Assembly: GCA_964410125.1 (NCBI GenBank) | Contig: CAYPGQ010000006.1 | Location: forward strand, 32,166-96,165 | Reading direction: 5' to 3' | DNA from: G020348385 sp964410125 | GTDB lineage: Bacteria; Acidobacteriota; Aminicenantia; Aminicenantales; Aminicenantaceae | DNA length: 64,000 bases | Shown: piece by piece, positions 48,936-58,436 of the stretch | Numbering within the stretch: the stretch's first letter is position 1 | How the letters are laid out: each line of letters begins with the position of its first letter | Notes under the pieces: model-generated | Seen by the model: only the letters and a program-made list of their open reading frames with translations | Databases searched by the model: none | What the model was told of the DNA's origin: nothing | Made by a program: the position numbers and the translations under genes

Positions 48936-51092
48936 ATGATCAGATTTGATGACATCTTGGAAAAGACGTCCTCTCTCTATTCAGAGAAAGACATCACCAT
49001 TCTGAAAAAGGCATACGTGTTTGCAGCCAGGGCACACAAAGGACAGATCCGCCGCTCAGGGGAACCTTATCTAAGCCACCCCCTGGAAGTTGCCAGGATG
49101 CTTTCGGAGATGAAGCTTGATTGTGTTACTCTGGCCGCAGGATTGCTGCATGATGTTTTGGAAGACACAGATGTGACTGCCGCTGAACTGCAAAAAGATT
49201 TCGGAAAAGAAATTGCCGATCTTGTTGAAGGCGTCACAAAAATCAGCCGCGTCCAGGAAACCTCTCCAGAGACCAGGCAAGCTGAGAGTATACGAAAAAT
49301 CATCTTGGCAATGACCGATGATCTTCGTGTGATCTTCATCAAGCTGGCCGACCGGGTACACAACCTTAAAACATTAAAGTTTCTCCCAGAAAACAAACAA
49401 AAACAGATTGCACAGGAAACATTGGAGATTTATGTTCCGATTGCGAACAGACTGGGAATGGGTCGGATAAAGGCAGAGTTGGAGGACCTCTCTTTCCGGT
49501 ATGTTGCCCCAGAGGAATACTTTAAAATGACCTCATTTGTCGAGCCTCAGAGGAAAAAAGCAGAGAAAGAAATCAAAAAAATCAAAAACACACTCCAGGG
49601 CTTGATGAAAGAAAACAACATCCCCGCTGAAATTTTCTCGCGTATAAAACGCCTTTACAGCATCTACAACAAGATGAAACGCCAAAATATCGATTTCGAT
49701 CAAGTCTACGACTTCATGGCCATCCGGATCATCGCAGACTCGGTTAAAAATTGCTATTCCGCCCTAGGTATCCTCCACCAAAACTGGCCTCATTTTCCGC
49801 ACCGATTCCGGGACCTTATCTCCATGCCCAAGCCCAATCTGTACCAAGCCCTTCACACCACGATCATTACCGAAAATAAACATACAATTGAAATTCAGGT
49901 TCGCACACAGGCAATGCACAACATGGCAGAAAACGGAATCTCTGCACACTGGAAATACAAAGAAAAATCCCCTAGGACCATCATGAAGGAGGATGCGCGA
50001 CTTCACTGGCTGCGAGAAATGGTTGAGCTTTACAAAGAACAAAAGAGCCCAAAGGAATTCTTGAAAAATTTAAAAATCCATCTTATCCCTGAAGAAGTTT
50101 ACGTGTTCACCCCCAAAGGAAAAGTAGTCACACTGCCCTCAGGTGCTTCGGTCCTAGATTTTGCCTTCAAAATTCACTCAGAAATCGGGCTCCAAGCCAA
50201 AGAGGCCATTGTCAACGGAAAAAAAACTCCATTAAAAACCATCCTGAAAACAGGAGACATCATCGAAATTCTCACTTCCTCAGAAAAGCAGCCTCGTCGA
50301 GACTGGCTGAACAATGCCTTCTCTTCAAAGGCAAGATACCACATCAAGCGCTGGTTCAACCAGCAGGACAAAATAAAAAACACAGCCATTGGCAAAAAAC
50401 TGTGGGAGAAAAAAATCAAGGAATACAAATTGCCCCCGCCGCGGTTGAAGAAAGAAAATCTTCTGAAAAGACTCTCCGAGAAAACGCCCTTCAGCCTTCC
50501 GGATATCGATGCTTTTTATATTCTGATAGGTTCGGGAAAATTGGTCCTCAATAAAAAGTTTATGGAAAAGCTCTTCCAAGAAAAAAAATTGACGGATAAA
50601 AAAGAGACCATTCTCAAAAAAGTGGTCGCAAAGGTTGCCAAAAAACCAAAACCATTGATCGAAATTAAACAGGCGGATGAGGCCATCATCAACCTGGCCA
50701 AATGTTGTGCCCCCATCCGTGGAGAGTCTATCATTGGCTATATCACATCAGGCAAAGGAGTAACGGTTCACGCCCAACGATGCGCGCTGGTAAAAAAGGA
50801 AATCCTTGATCCCCAGCGGATCGTGGATGCTTCCTGGTCTTCCTCCTCTACAGAGGGCTCATACCAAAGCAAAATTCTGGTAAAAAGCCAAGATTCACCC
50901 GGTGTTTTGGCCCAGCTCACAACAGTTATTGCCGAGCTAGGAGGAAATATCACCAAGGCTCAGGTCGATACTTATGATGGTCAAAAGGCACAAATCAAAC
51001 TGACGATCATTATCCGAGATCTCAAACACCTTGAGCAAATAATAAAAAAGATATTAGGAATTAAAGAGGTTTCTTCTGTCGAAAGAGTCTAA
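48936..51092 (+). CDS. Bifunctional (p)ppGpp synthetase/hydrolase (RelA/SpoT)
   Basis: 718 residues. Order: HD hydrolase domain (HPLEVARMLSEM, HDVLEDTDVT, KLADRVHNLKTL), synthetase domain (RIKRLYSIYNKMKRQNIDFD, YQALHTTI), TGS domain (about 385-445), a helical and conserved-Cys region, and a C-terminal ACT domain. The HD motif is intact, so hydrolase activity is expected as well as synthesis. Likely the sole long RSH enzyme in this segment. Ends at a palindrome shared with rpmB. Confidence 0.95.
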   Translation: MIRFDDILEKTSSLYSEKDITILKKAYVFAARAHKGQIRRSGEPYLSHPLEVARMLSEMKLDCVTLAAGLLHDVLEDTDVTAAELQKDFGKEIADLVEGVTKISRVQETSPETRQAESIRKIILAMTDDLRVIFIKLADRVHNLKTLKFLPENKQKQIAQETLEIYVPIANRLGMGRIKAELEDLSFRYVAPEEYFKMTSFVEPQRKKAEKEIKKIKNTLQGLMKENNIPAEIFSRIKRLYSIYNKMKRQNIDFDQVYDFMAIRIIADSVKNCYSALGILHQNWPHFPHRFRDLISMPKPNLYQALHTTIITENKHTIEIQVRTQAMHNMAENGISAHWKYKEKSPRTIMKEDARLHWLREMVELYKEQKSPKEFLKNLKIHLIPEEVYVFTPKGKVVTLPSGASVLDFAFKIHSEIGLQAKEAIVNGKKTPLKTILKTGDIIEILTSSEKQPRRDWLNNAFSSKARYHIKRWFNQQDKIKNTAIGKKLWEKKIKEYKLPPPRLKKENLLKRLSEKTPFSLPDIDAFYILIGSGKLVLNKKFMEKLFQEKKLTDKKETILKKVVAKVAKKPKPLIEIKQADEAIINLAKCCAPIRGESIIGYITSGKGVTVHAQRCALVKKEILDPQRIVDASWSSSSTEGSYQSKILVKSQDSPGVLAQLTTVIAELGGNITKAQVDTYDGQKAQIKLTIIIRDLKHLEQIIKKILGIKEVSSVERV

Positions 51093-51107
51093 CCTGAATA
51101 ATTCAGG
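51093..51107. terminator. Palindrome CCTGAATAATTCAGG between relA/spoT and rpmB
   Basis: A perfect 7-bp-arm palindrome exactly filling the space between the stop codons of two convergent genes. It matches the CCTGAATTATT word of the family B repeats. It probably acts as a bidirectional terminator or processing site. Confidence 0.5.
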
Positions 51108-51299
51108 CTAAGCGGCCTTGGTAACTTTCCCGGATCGAAGACATCTTGTGCAAACCCATATGCGTTTTGTCCCTGCCGGCGTTTTTGCTTTGACTTTTTG
51201 TAAGTTTGGCTTCCATTTCTTCTTGGAAGCCTTATGTGAATGACTAAGACTTTGCCCAAAGACCGGACCCTTTCCACAAATTTCACAAGCTTTTGGCAT
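51108..51299 (-). CDS. rpmB: Ribosomal protein bL28
   Basis: 63 residues: MPKACEICGKGPVFGQSLSH, HKASKKKWKPNLQKVKAK, and VCTRCLRSGKV. The CxxC pairs (Cys5, Cys8 and Cys50, Cys53) fit the zinc-binding form. It is alone on the minus strand, convergent with relA/spoT. Confidence 0.96.
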   Translation of the reverse strand: MPKACEICGKGPVFGQSLSHSHKASKKKWKPNLQKVKAKTPAGTKRIWVCTRCLRSGKVTKAA

Positions 51300-51339
51300 C
51301 TTATGTTCTCTGTTATTGATGATTCGAGAAAAAAGTATT

Positions 51340-51535
51340 TATACCATAATTGGGATCAAAAACCAACTCCTTTGGGTAAGCATCTTTTTTCCCCGTGATA
51401 AATAGGGCTTTTAGGGATGGTTGAAGCAAGCATTGAAGACCCCGTCCCAACCTAACCAAGCCTTCTTTACAGGTTGCTATTCGAGGGAATCTGACGTGAG
51501 GAGGTATTGAGCATGACTATACAAAAGGGAGGAGG
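51340..51535. repeat. Family A repeat, diverged copy
   Basis: TTTGGGTAAGCATC, CCCGTGATAAATAGGGCTTT and AGGGATGGTTGAAGC match the minus strand at 6690-6750. GCTATTCGAGGGAATC and GAGGAGGTATTGAGCATGAC match the half-sites around the integrated element. Confidence 0.6.
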
Positions 51536-51714
51536 TTCGGATTAACATAGGAATATTCTGGGCTTTTTACGATTGTAAAGATTTTTTCTATTAACAGCAC
51601 CATGTCCTCTTTTATGTACACTTTTTCCCCAGGAATAGGAAACTTATGCCAGAATGCATTTGGTACAAATATTGCAGCATTATTTTGTCCTCTTGACGAA
51701 GTTTTACAAAACAA
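51517..51714 (-). CDS. Possible AbrB-like small protein or remnant
   Basis: A 65-codon frame from a TTG without a clear ribosome-binding site. SSRGQNNAAIFVPNAFWHKF followed by GEKVYIKEDMVLL loosely matches the SpoVT/AbrB swapped-hairpin pattern. It borders a dispersed repeat, so it may be a decaying antitoxin-like fragment. Confidence 0.25.
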   Translation of the reverse strand: MFCKTSSRGQNNAAIFVPNAFWHKFPIPGEKVYIKEDMVLLIEKIFTIVKSPEYSYVNPNLLPFV

Positions 51715-51726
51715 GTATTTTAGTTT

Positions 51727-52101
51727 ATGAGAGAGATGAATAAAAAAACCATATTACTCCTGCTCCTTTTATCTCTTTTTATGCTCTTCACCCGCTGTGC
51801 ACCGCCTCTTCCAAAGTCCCAACTTCATTTCGGAATCCTTGCAGCACAACGCGATCTTTGGGATGAAGCCATTTTCCGGTGGAAAAAAGCTGTTCAGCTT
51901 GAGCCGGATTCCTCATCCGCTCACAACAACCTGGCTGTGGCATATGAAAAAAAAGGGCTCTGGGAAGAATCGGGAAAAGAATATGAAGTCGCTCTCGAGT
52001 TGAATCCTAAAAACGAATACATCCAAGCCAATTATGAAAAATTCAAACAGCGCATGGAAAAAGGCAATGAGGATGAGGACAAAGATAAAAAAAAGAAATA
52101 G
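51727..52101 (+). CDS. TPR lipoprotein
   Basis: 124 residues. A signal and lipobox-like segment (LLLLLLSLFMLFTRCAPP, lipid Cys near residue 25) is followed by two tetratricopeptide repeats (AQRDLWDEAIFRWKKAVQLE and AYEKKGLWEESGKEYEVALE) and a charged tail. A scaffold role at the outer membrane is likely. The ATG at 51736 is an alternative start. It overlaps the next lipoprotein gene. Confidence 0.8.
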   Translation: MREMNKKTILLLLLLSLFMLFTRCAPPLPKSQLHFGILAAQRDLWDEAIFRWKKAVQLEPDSSSAHNNLAVAYEKKGLWEESGKEYEVALELNPKNEYIQANYEKFKQRMEKGNEDEDKDKKKK

Positions 52102-52741
52102 TCTCATTTTGCTGCTCGGCCTTTTGTTTTTTCTTTCCTGTGGAACGGGAGAGCACGTGCGGTTGCGTATTGAAATGCCGCGAAAAGCGCCGATTAACCT
52201 GGGAGATTTTGAAGAGATTACCATCACAAGTTTTCTTGTGAAGGAAGAGGCCAAAGACTTTGATCTCAACAAAGAATTGACAGAATACTTTGCCGTGGAG
52301 TTTGGCCAAAAAGTAAAAAATAAAATCTCATCCACCGAAGTTTCGCTACAGAATGAAGAGGTCTTCCAGGACAAAACATTCTGGCAAAAAGTCTCTCCTG
52401 ACAAAAAGGGAACCCTCCTGTTCACAGGCAGCCTGGAATACACGGAAGAAGTCCGGAAAGCGATCAAATCCGCGAGCAAAAGACGGTTCGAGGAGCCTTT
52501 CCCAGAAGAATCCCGGATCGAGGAGCGCAGATTTTATTCCCTCTCTCTTCATCTCTACCTCATCGACGCACAATCGGGAGATGCTCTCTACAAACGAACT
52601 TTTAAAGAAAGCAAAGCGTATAAAAATCCTAACCAGACTGCCTACTTTGCCTTCTGTGACATGATGTTAAATATAAGAGATAAGCTCTTTCGCCAGATTC
52701 TTGGCGAAGAGCAAATCCAAGAAAGATATCTCATTAAGTAA
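52067..52741 (+). CDS. Lipoprotein of unknown function
   Basis: About 224 residues with a signal ending at LLFFLSCG (lipid Cys). A mixed alpha/beta body follows that looks like the CsgG/TolB-N type of periplasmic domain (EEITITSFLV, LFTGSLEYTEEV, LYLIDAQSGDALYK). The first ATG of the frame is at 52034; the ATGs at 52067 and 52073 fit a normal signal peptide. It sits between the TPR lipoprotein and the large barrel protein. Confidence 0.75.
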   Translation: MRMRTKIKKRNSLILLLGLLFFLSCGTGEHVRLRIEMPRKAPINLGDFEEITITSFLVKEEAKDFDLNKELTEYFAVEFGQKVKNKISSTEVSLQNEEVFQDKTFWQKVSPDKKGTLLFTGSLEYTEEVRKAIKSASKRRFEEPFPEESRIEERRFYSLSLHLYLIDAQSGDALYKRTFKESKAYKNPNQTAYFAFCDMMLNIRDKLFRQILGEEQIQERYLIK

Positions 52742-52758
52742 AAAATCGAGGAGAAATC

Positions 52759-55719
52759 ATGACATTTATCAAAAAATGCTTTTTCCTTCTTCTCATTGTA
52801 ATAATCAGCGCAAACATGAGTTTTTCTCAAATTGTCTATTTTCCGTATTACGGAAAGAACAAAGTTCTTTACACAAAATTCGACTGGAAAGTGTATAAAA
52901 CCGATCACTTCGACATTTTTTACTACGGGGATGACACCCGCGACCTCAAAATAATCGCCGACCTTGCCGAGAGCGCATACAAATCCATAAGCGAGGATAT
53001 CAAACATCAGCTTTCAGCCTCTGTTCCACTTCTTTACTACAGAACCTCCACAGAATTCTACCAGACAAATTTGTTTCGACTCCCCGAGGGAGTCCTTGGC
53101 GTGGCGGAGCCTCTCCTGTACCGCATCGCGATTCAAGGAGATATGGCCATCGATGAAATCCATGACCTCATCGAACATGAGCTTAGCCATGTCTTCGAAT
53201 ATGATCTCCTTTGGGGGTCTCCGGGTGGGGTGATGTATTCTCTTTCCCAGCCTCCTGGATGGATATTCGAGGGTTACAGTGAATACAACACCCGTAATTG
53301 GGCTCCATGGTCTGCAATGATCGTCCGAGATGCCGCACTTAACGATCGGATTCCAGATCTCATCGGAAGTGGCCATCTTTACTCCCGTTATCCATTGCCT
53401 CGACCGCCAGATTACGATTTTGGTCATGCCCTGTTTGATTTTATCGAACACAAATACGGCAAAAATGGAGTCCGAGACTTCTGGCATTCCTTGAAGAATG
53501 CTCCCCTTATCGGAAATCAAAATCCCATAAAGCGGGCATTTGACAAGCCTGTCAAAGAATTCAACTACGAGTTTAAAAAATACCTCCGCGACAAAAACAA
53601 ACCATTCCTGACGCGAGAAAATCCCGAAGATTACAGCATACCGATCGGACCTGAATTCCCGATGAATCCTTACTATCATGCCTACTCGATTGCGCTCTCT
53701 CCCTCTGGCGACATCGTCGCTGCCATCCTTGCGAACTACAAAGATTTGGACTATGACATCATCTTGTTTTCAACAAAAGACGGTAAAGTTATAAAAAATA
53801 TCACAAAAGGATATACCCTCAAATACGAATTCATCAGGTTTGACGTGGACCCATCCAAAGGCAGAGATATTGCATGGTCTGGGGATGGAGACAGGATCGC
53901 CTTTTTCGGACGTGCGGGGAAAAAACACTCTCTTTTTATAGCCAATCCCCTTACGGGGAAAATAGTCCAGAATTTAAAAATCCTTCAGGACCAACCCTCC
54001 TCTCCCTGTTTTTTCCCCAATAAAAATGAGCTCCTTTTCACAGCCTTCAAGAATGGCATTCATGATATTTTTAAAGTGAACCTTGCGAACGGAGAAGTCT
54101 TCAACCTAACCTCCAATGATCTTTTCGAAAAAGCCCCGGCTATATCTCACGATGGAAAATCCGTCGCTTACACCATCCGCATAGATGCCTATGATAAACT
54201 TTTTATCTCGCCGATCGAGGACCTGAAAAAAAGGACACAGCTAACCTTTGGGAAGGGGAACACGATCACCCCAACCTTTTCACAGAATAACAAAGAAATT
54301 TTCTTCTCTGGAGACATAAGAGAAGCATACAATATCTATTCTCTCAATCTGGAAACTGGGACACTCCTGCGATACACAGATGTAAGAACAGGAAATTTTT
54401 TTCCAGTTCCCATGCCAAACAAACCCAACCAGGTCCTCTTCTCTTCCTTCAACAAGGGGGCTTTTCAGATTTTCAAGAGCGAAATGGAAGGCCAAGAGGA
54501 AGGATCCGTGACATTTGCCGACATGGATTATGAAGAGGAATTTGAGAGGTTCGAGCCAATCGTAACTGTAGATATCGACGAAAAAAAGATCACTCCCTAC
54601 AAAGGATTGGGCAAGCTTTACCTGAGCAACCGGCCTCCGATCAGCGGAATCATTTCTACCGACGGGTCCATTTACGGAGGCACGGCGCTCACTTTCTCCG
54701 ATCTTTTAGGAGATCACAATTTCAACCTGACTGCTTACCAGGTAAGGAGCTTCCGGTCCTATAGTTTTTCTTATGCAAACCTGAAAAATCGATTTCAATT
54801 TGTGGCAGAGGCGTTTCAATTCACCATGTTTTACTACACTCCCTATAATTACATAGATCCGACTTTTTACCAGATGCTCTCCTACCGCGATGCCTTGGCA
54901 ACAAGAACGATGATGGGCGCTAGCATCAACGGTTTCTACCCCTTCAATCGCTATTACAGAGCCCAAGTTGGCCTCAATTTTATCAATTATGAGGAAGACT
55001 TTTACGACCCCTATTTCAACCAGGCTTTAGGCCAGCAAAATCAAGCATATGGATATTTCTATAACGGAAACGCCCTCTCAGCTTCCGTTACTTTAATCGG
55101 AGAGACTACGAATTTCAGAATGTATGGTCCATACTCGGGAAATACTTTCATGCTCAGCCTCTCCCAATCCATTCCTGTGACCAACAATTTTATCCGTAAC
55201 ACAACGGCTCACGTTGACCTGCGCCAATACCTTCCGATCGGGGGAGACACGCTTTTTGCTTTCCGTCTCAAAGCCATGACCAGCATGGGAAGGAATCCTT
55301 ATATTTTCTACTGGGGAGGAAACAACCAGGTCCGCTCCTCTTATTACTATAACATTATTGGAAACACGGGATGGTACGCAAACTTGGAATTCCGAATCCC
55401 TCTGGTTAACGTCGCGTCTACTATATTAGGCCGACTCGGACCTATTCGTGGTGTCATCTTTTTCGATTTGACGCGTGCAAAACTCAAAGGATACCCCTCC
55501 AAAATCTATGATATTGGTTATGATGAGCAGGGAGTTCCGATACTGAGAGTGGCGGATGCCATCGGCTCGTATGGTTTTGGATTCCAATTTTTCTTCCTCG
55601 GCCTTCCGCTGCACTTTGAATGGGCGAAACGGTTGGAAATAAAAGATATTTCCAGTCCCTTCAGTATCAATTCTTACGGAAAATTCGAGTTGAAATTCTG
55701 GATCGGATTCGATTTCTAG
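52759..55719 (+). CDS. Metallopeptidase-like, beta-propeller and outer-membrane barrel protein
   Basis: 986 residues with a signal peptide (KKCFFLLLIVIISANMSFSQ). Residues about 30-270 look like a gluzincin (peptidase MA-like) domain with HELSH at 140-144 and a candidate third zinc ligand Glu171 in GWIFEGYSEY. Residues about 300-600 carry TolB/WD-like repeats (DIVAAILANYKD, GDRIAFFGRAGKKHS, KNELLFTAFKNGIHDIFKVN). The last 350 residues are Tyr/Phe-rich beta strands ending KFELKFWIGFDF, typical of an outer-membrane barrel. AGGAG precedes the ATG. It could be a surface or periplasmic protease tied to the membrane. Confidence 0.85.
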   Translation: MTFIKKCFFLLLIVIISANMSFSQIVYFPYYGKNKVLYTKFDWKVYKTDHFDIFYYGDDTRDLKIIADLAESAYKSISEDIKHQLSASVPLLYYRTSTEFYQTNLFRLPEGVLGVAEPLLYRIAIQGDMAIDEIHDLIEHELSHVFEYDLLWGSPGGVMYSLSQPPGWIFEGYSEYNTRNWAPWSAMIVRDAALNDRIPDLIGSGHLYSRYPLPRPPDYDFGHALFDFIEHKYGKNGVRDFWHSLKNAPLIGNQNPIKRAFDKPVKEFNYEFKKYLRDKNKPFLTRENPEDYSIPIGPEFPMNPYYHAYSIALSPSGDIVAAILANYKDLDYDIILFSTKDGKVIKNITKGYTLKYEFIRFDVDPSKGRDIAWSGDGDRIAFFGRAGKKHSLFIANPLTGKIVQNLKILQDQPSSPCFFPNKNELLFTAFKNGIHDIFKVNLANGEVFNLTSNDLFEKAPAISHDGKSVAYTIRIDAYDKLFISPIEDLKKRTQLTFGKGNTITPTFSQNNKEIFFSGDIREAYNIYSLNLETGTLLRYTDVRTGNFFPVPMPNKPNQVLFSSFNKGAFQIFKSEMEGQEEGSVTFADMDYEEEFERFEPIVTVDIDEKKITPYKGLGKLYLSNRPPISGIISTDGSIYGGTALTFSDLLGDHNFNLTAYQVRSFRSYSFSYANLKNRFQFVAEAFQFTMFYYTPYNYIDPTFYQMLSYRDALATRTMMGASINGFYPFNRYYRAQVGLNFINYEEDFYDPYFNQALGQQNQAYGYFYNGNALSASVTLIGETTNFRMYGPYSGNTFMLSLSQSIPVTNNFIRNTTAHVDLRQYLPIGGDTLFAFRLKAMTSMGRNPYIFYWGGNNQVRSSYYYNIIGNTGWYANLEFRIPLVNVASTILGRLGPIRGVIFFDLTRAKLKGYPSKIYDIGYDEQGVPILRVADAIGSYGFGFQFFFLGLPLHFEWAKRLEIKDISSPFSINSYGKFELKFWIGFDF

Positions 55720-55806
55720 CTCTTTATCTCCACTACCGAAGGAACTTTCAAAAAAAAACAAAATTTCCTTGAATTTGAAAATCGGGAGTGCTATTATGTT
55801 CGAGCC

Positions 55807-55871
55807 TTCTCCACAGAAGTTACTCAGCAAAACTGAAGGTTTTCCACAGATGTGGAAATATCTGTGGAAAT
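55807..55871. promoter_or_regulatory. Cluster of four DnaA-box-like sites upstream of dnaA
   Basis: TTCTCCACA (55807-55815), TTTTCCACA (55840-55848), and two inverted TGTGGAAAT copies (55851-55859, 55863-55871) match the DnaA-box consensus TTWTNCACA closely. They lie within 65 bp just before the dnaA ATG, as at an oriC or a dnaA autoregulatory site. Confidence 0.7.
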
Positions 55872-55884
55872 CTTAAGCTATCTC

Positions 55885-57216
55885 ATGGAAGACAAACAAA
55901 ACTCTAATCCTTGGCTCCTTATCAAAGACGCTGTCAAGCTGAAGATCGACAGGAATAGCTACGAGACCTGGTTCTATCCAACGATATATATCGGACAAGA
56001 AAGCAATTGCTTTTACATCAAAGTTCCCAATTCCTATTTTAAGGATTGGCTTTCTTTCCATTATCTGACCCTTATAAACAAATGTTCAATTGAACTTTTT
56101 GGCAAATCTTTCGAGATAAAATATATTTTTGAAGACACTCCCAATCAATTTATGAGAAGCTCCCCGCATGAACGCCGCTCCAAACATGGTGGCCTTCTCA
56201 ATCCTAACCTGAATCCCAATTACACATTCGAAAACTTCGTTGTCGGTTCCTGCAACCAATTTTCCCATGCAGCAGCCTTTGCCGTTGTGAATAATCCAGC
56301 AAAATCTTACAATCCTCTGTATGTTTACGGCGGAGCCGGCTTAGGAAAAACCCATCTGATGAATGCCATCGGTCACAGTATTCTCAACAACAATCGGGGG
56401 CTGAAAATCCTATATATAACAACAGAAAAGTTCATGAATGATTTGATCAATCATCTTCAATACGGGAAGGTTTTGGATTTTCGCCAAAAATACCGAAGTG
56501 TGGACGTCTTGTTAATAGATGATATCCACTATCTCTCCGGAAAGGAAAGAACAAAGGAAGAATTTTTTCATACGTTTAATCATCTATACGACAGCCAGAA
56601 ACAAATCGTTATGTCCAGCGATTGCCCTCCCAAAGAAATTCCCAATCTTGAAGAAAGATTCAGTTCTCGGTTTGAGTGGGGGCTGATCGCCGACCTCAAA
56701 CCTCCTGACATAGAAACAAGGATCGCTATTCTGAAAAAGAAATCTGAATTGGAAGAAATATCTCTTCCCGAAAGTGTGGCTCTATATATTGCTGATAAAG
56801 TCAACTCCAATATCCGGGAGCTTGAAGGCTACTTGAGGAGAGTTATCGCTTATTCTTCCCTAAAGGGTGAGCCCATCGATCTGGACTTGACCAAAGAAGC
56901 CCTCAAAACCTTGTTGGATTCATCCATGACGATTGTAACAGTCGAAAAGATCCAAAAAGCCATCAGCCATGAGTTCAAGATCAAGATATCCCAACTGAAA
57001 TCTAAGAACAATTCTCCGAAAATCGCCTTTCCTCGCCAAATCGCTATGTATCTTTCCAAGCAAATGACCAAAACCTCCCTCCCTGAGATCGGAAAAAAAT
57101 TCAGTGGAAAACATCATACAACGGTTCTCCACAGCATAAGAAAAATCGAGAAATTAAGATCAAAAGATGCAGAATTTAACAAAAAAATTAACACTTTAAT
57201 CAACCAAATCCATTAG
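55885..57216 (+). CDS. dnaA: Chromosomal replication initiator DnaA
   Basis: About 443 residues. Domain I (PWLLIKDAVKLKIDRNSYET) is followed by a short linker and an AAA+ domain with Walker A GGAGLGKTHL and Walker B VLLIDDIHYLSG. The C-terminal DnaA-box-binding helix-turn-helix contains KKFSGKHHTTVLHSIRK. The ATG at 55885 is preferred; a GTG at 55852 lies inside DnaA boxes. dnaN follows. Confidence 0.96.
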   Translation: MEDKQNSNPWLLIKDAVKLKIDRNSYETWFYPTIYIGQESNCFYIKVPNSYFKDWLSFHYLTLINKCSIELFGKSFEIKYIFEDTPNQFMRSSPHERRSKHGGLLNPNLNPNYTFENFVVGSCNQFSHAAAFAVVNNPAKSYNPLYVYGGAGLGKTHLMNAIGHSILNNNRGLKILYITTEKFMNDLINHLQYGKVLDFRQKYRSVDVLLIDDIHYLSGKERTKEEFFHTFNHLYDSQKQIVMSSDCPPKEIPNLEERFSSRFEWGLIADLKPPDIETRIAILKKKSELEEISLPESVALYIADKVNSNIRELEGYLRRVIAYSSLKGEPIDLDLTKEALKTLLDSSMTIVTVEKIQKAISHEFKIKISQLKSKNNSPKIAFPRQIAMYLSKQMTKTSLPEIGKKFSGKHHTTVLHSIRKIEKLRSKDAEFNKKINTLINQIH

Positions 57217-57332
57217 GAAAATCAATAAATTAGATGAGTTTTGCACATTTTCAATTGATTTTATTATTCTTATTATTTAATCTAATTTATATATATTAGT
57301 AATAAGAAATAAGTTTGTGGAAAGGTGGAAAA
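57217..57332. promoter_or_regulatory. AT-rich dnaA-dnaN spacer
   Basis: About 115 bases, over 75 percent AT, including CTAATTTATATATATTAG, and one TTTGCACA-like site after dnaA. Could serve as a DNA unwinding element or the dnaN promoter region. Confidence 0.4.
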
Positions 57333-58433
57333 ATGAAATTTTCAATCAATAAAGAAGAGATACTCCGAGAATTGCAGCTTCTTCAGGGAATTGTCGAGAA
57401 AAGGAATACAATGCCTATTCTGGCAAACATTTTGGTCAATGTGACCGAAAGTGAGGTGGAGCTTATCGGGACAGACCTTGAGGTCGGCTTGAAAACACAT
57501 TTTCCAGCTCAGATCGACGGAACGGGATCGATCACAATTTCGGGAAAAAAGGTTTTTGAGATCGTTCGATCTCTCGCCGAAGAACAGCAGGTCGTTTTCA
57601 GCGAGGAGAAGGACCTCATGATGGAAATCACTTCCGGTGAAAGCGAATTCAAGGTTTTGTGTTTACCCAAGGAAGACTATCCTCAGATGCCAGAACCAAA
57701 ATTCGAAAAAAACATCGTTCTACCTTTGGAAAGATTCAAGGAGATGATCGACCGCGTTTTTTATGCAATCACCCAAGAGCAGAGGTATTATCTCAACGGC
57801 GCATTGATGCTTTTGCGAGATGATCAGATGGAACTTGTGAGCACGGATGGTCACAGGTTAGCCTATACGAGCCTTGCTGTTGAAGGATTGAAAATGGAAA
57901 AGGAGATAAAGGTGATTGTTTCCAAAAAGACATTGAATGAACTGAGAAAGTTCGAAGATGAAACAGTCGAGTTTGATCTAGATGATAACAATCTCTTTTT
58001 CCGTGTCCGGAACAGGACGTTGATTTCACGGATAATCGAGGGGAAGTTCCCCAACTACGAAGCTGTCATCCCGAAAGGAAATCCTGACACTCTGGAAATC
58101 TCTCGAGAAAAAGTTACCGGTGCGATAAGGCGAGTATCTCTTCTTTCTACCGAAAGGTCAAAGGGAATTCGTTTTAATATCGCGCCGAAGCATATCAATT
58201 TGTATTCTTCAAATCCAGAAATAGGGGAAGCGAGAGACAAGGTTGAGGTGGATTACAGCGGGAACGAGATGGAAATCGGGTTCAATTCTCAATATTTATT
58301 GGATTTTCTGACAACCATAAAATCAGAAAAAATATGTTTTGAGTTGAAAGACGAGAACAGCGCCGTGTTGATGAAGCCTACAACGGATGATGATATCAAA
58401 TACCTGTATGTTTTGATGCCGATGAAAATATAA
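57333..58433 (+). CDS. dnaN: DNA polymerase III sliding clamp (beta subunit)
   Basis: 366 residues, the standard three-domain clamp (MKFSINKEEILRELQLLQGI; VVSTDGHRLAYTSLAVEG; YLYVLMPMKI at the end). Tethers polymerase to DNA. The ATG at 57333 is preceded by GGAAAGGTGG; a frame start at 57315 is less likely. Convergent with apbE, 3 bp apart. Confidence 0.97.
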   Translation: MKFSINKEEILRELQLLQGIVEKRNTMPILANILVNVTESEVELIGTDLEVGLKTHFPAQIDGTGSITISGKKVFEIVRSLAEEQQVVFSEEKDLMMEITSGESEFKVLCLPKEDYPQMPEPKFEKNIVLPLERFKEMIDRVFYAITQEQRYYLNGALMLLRDDQMELVSTDGHRLAYTSLAVEGLKMEKEIKVIVSKKTLNELRKFEDETVEFDLDDNNLFFRVRNRTLISRIIEGKFPNYEAVIPKGNPDTLEISREKVTGAIRRVSLLSTERSKGIRFNIAPKHINLYSSNPEIGEARDKVEVDYSGNEMEIGFNSQYLLDFLTTIKSEKICFELKDENSAVLMKPTTDDDIKYLYVLMPMKI

Positions 58434-58436
58434 TCC

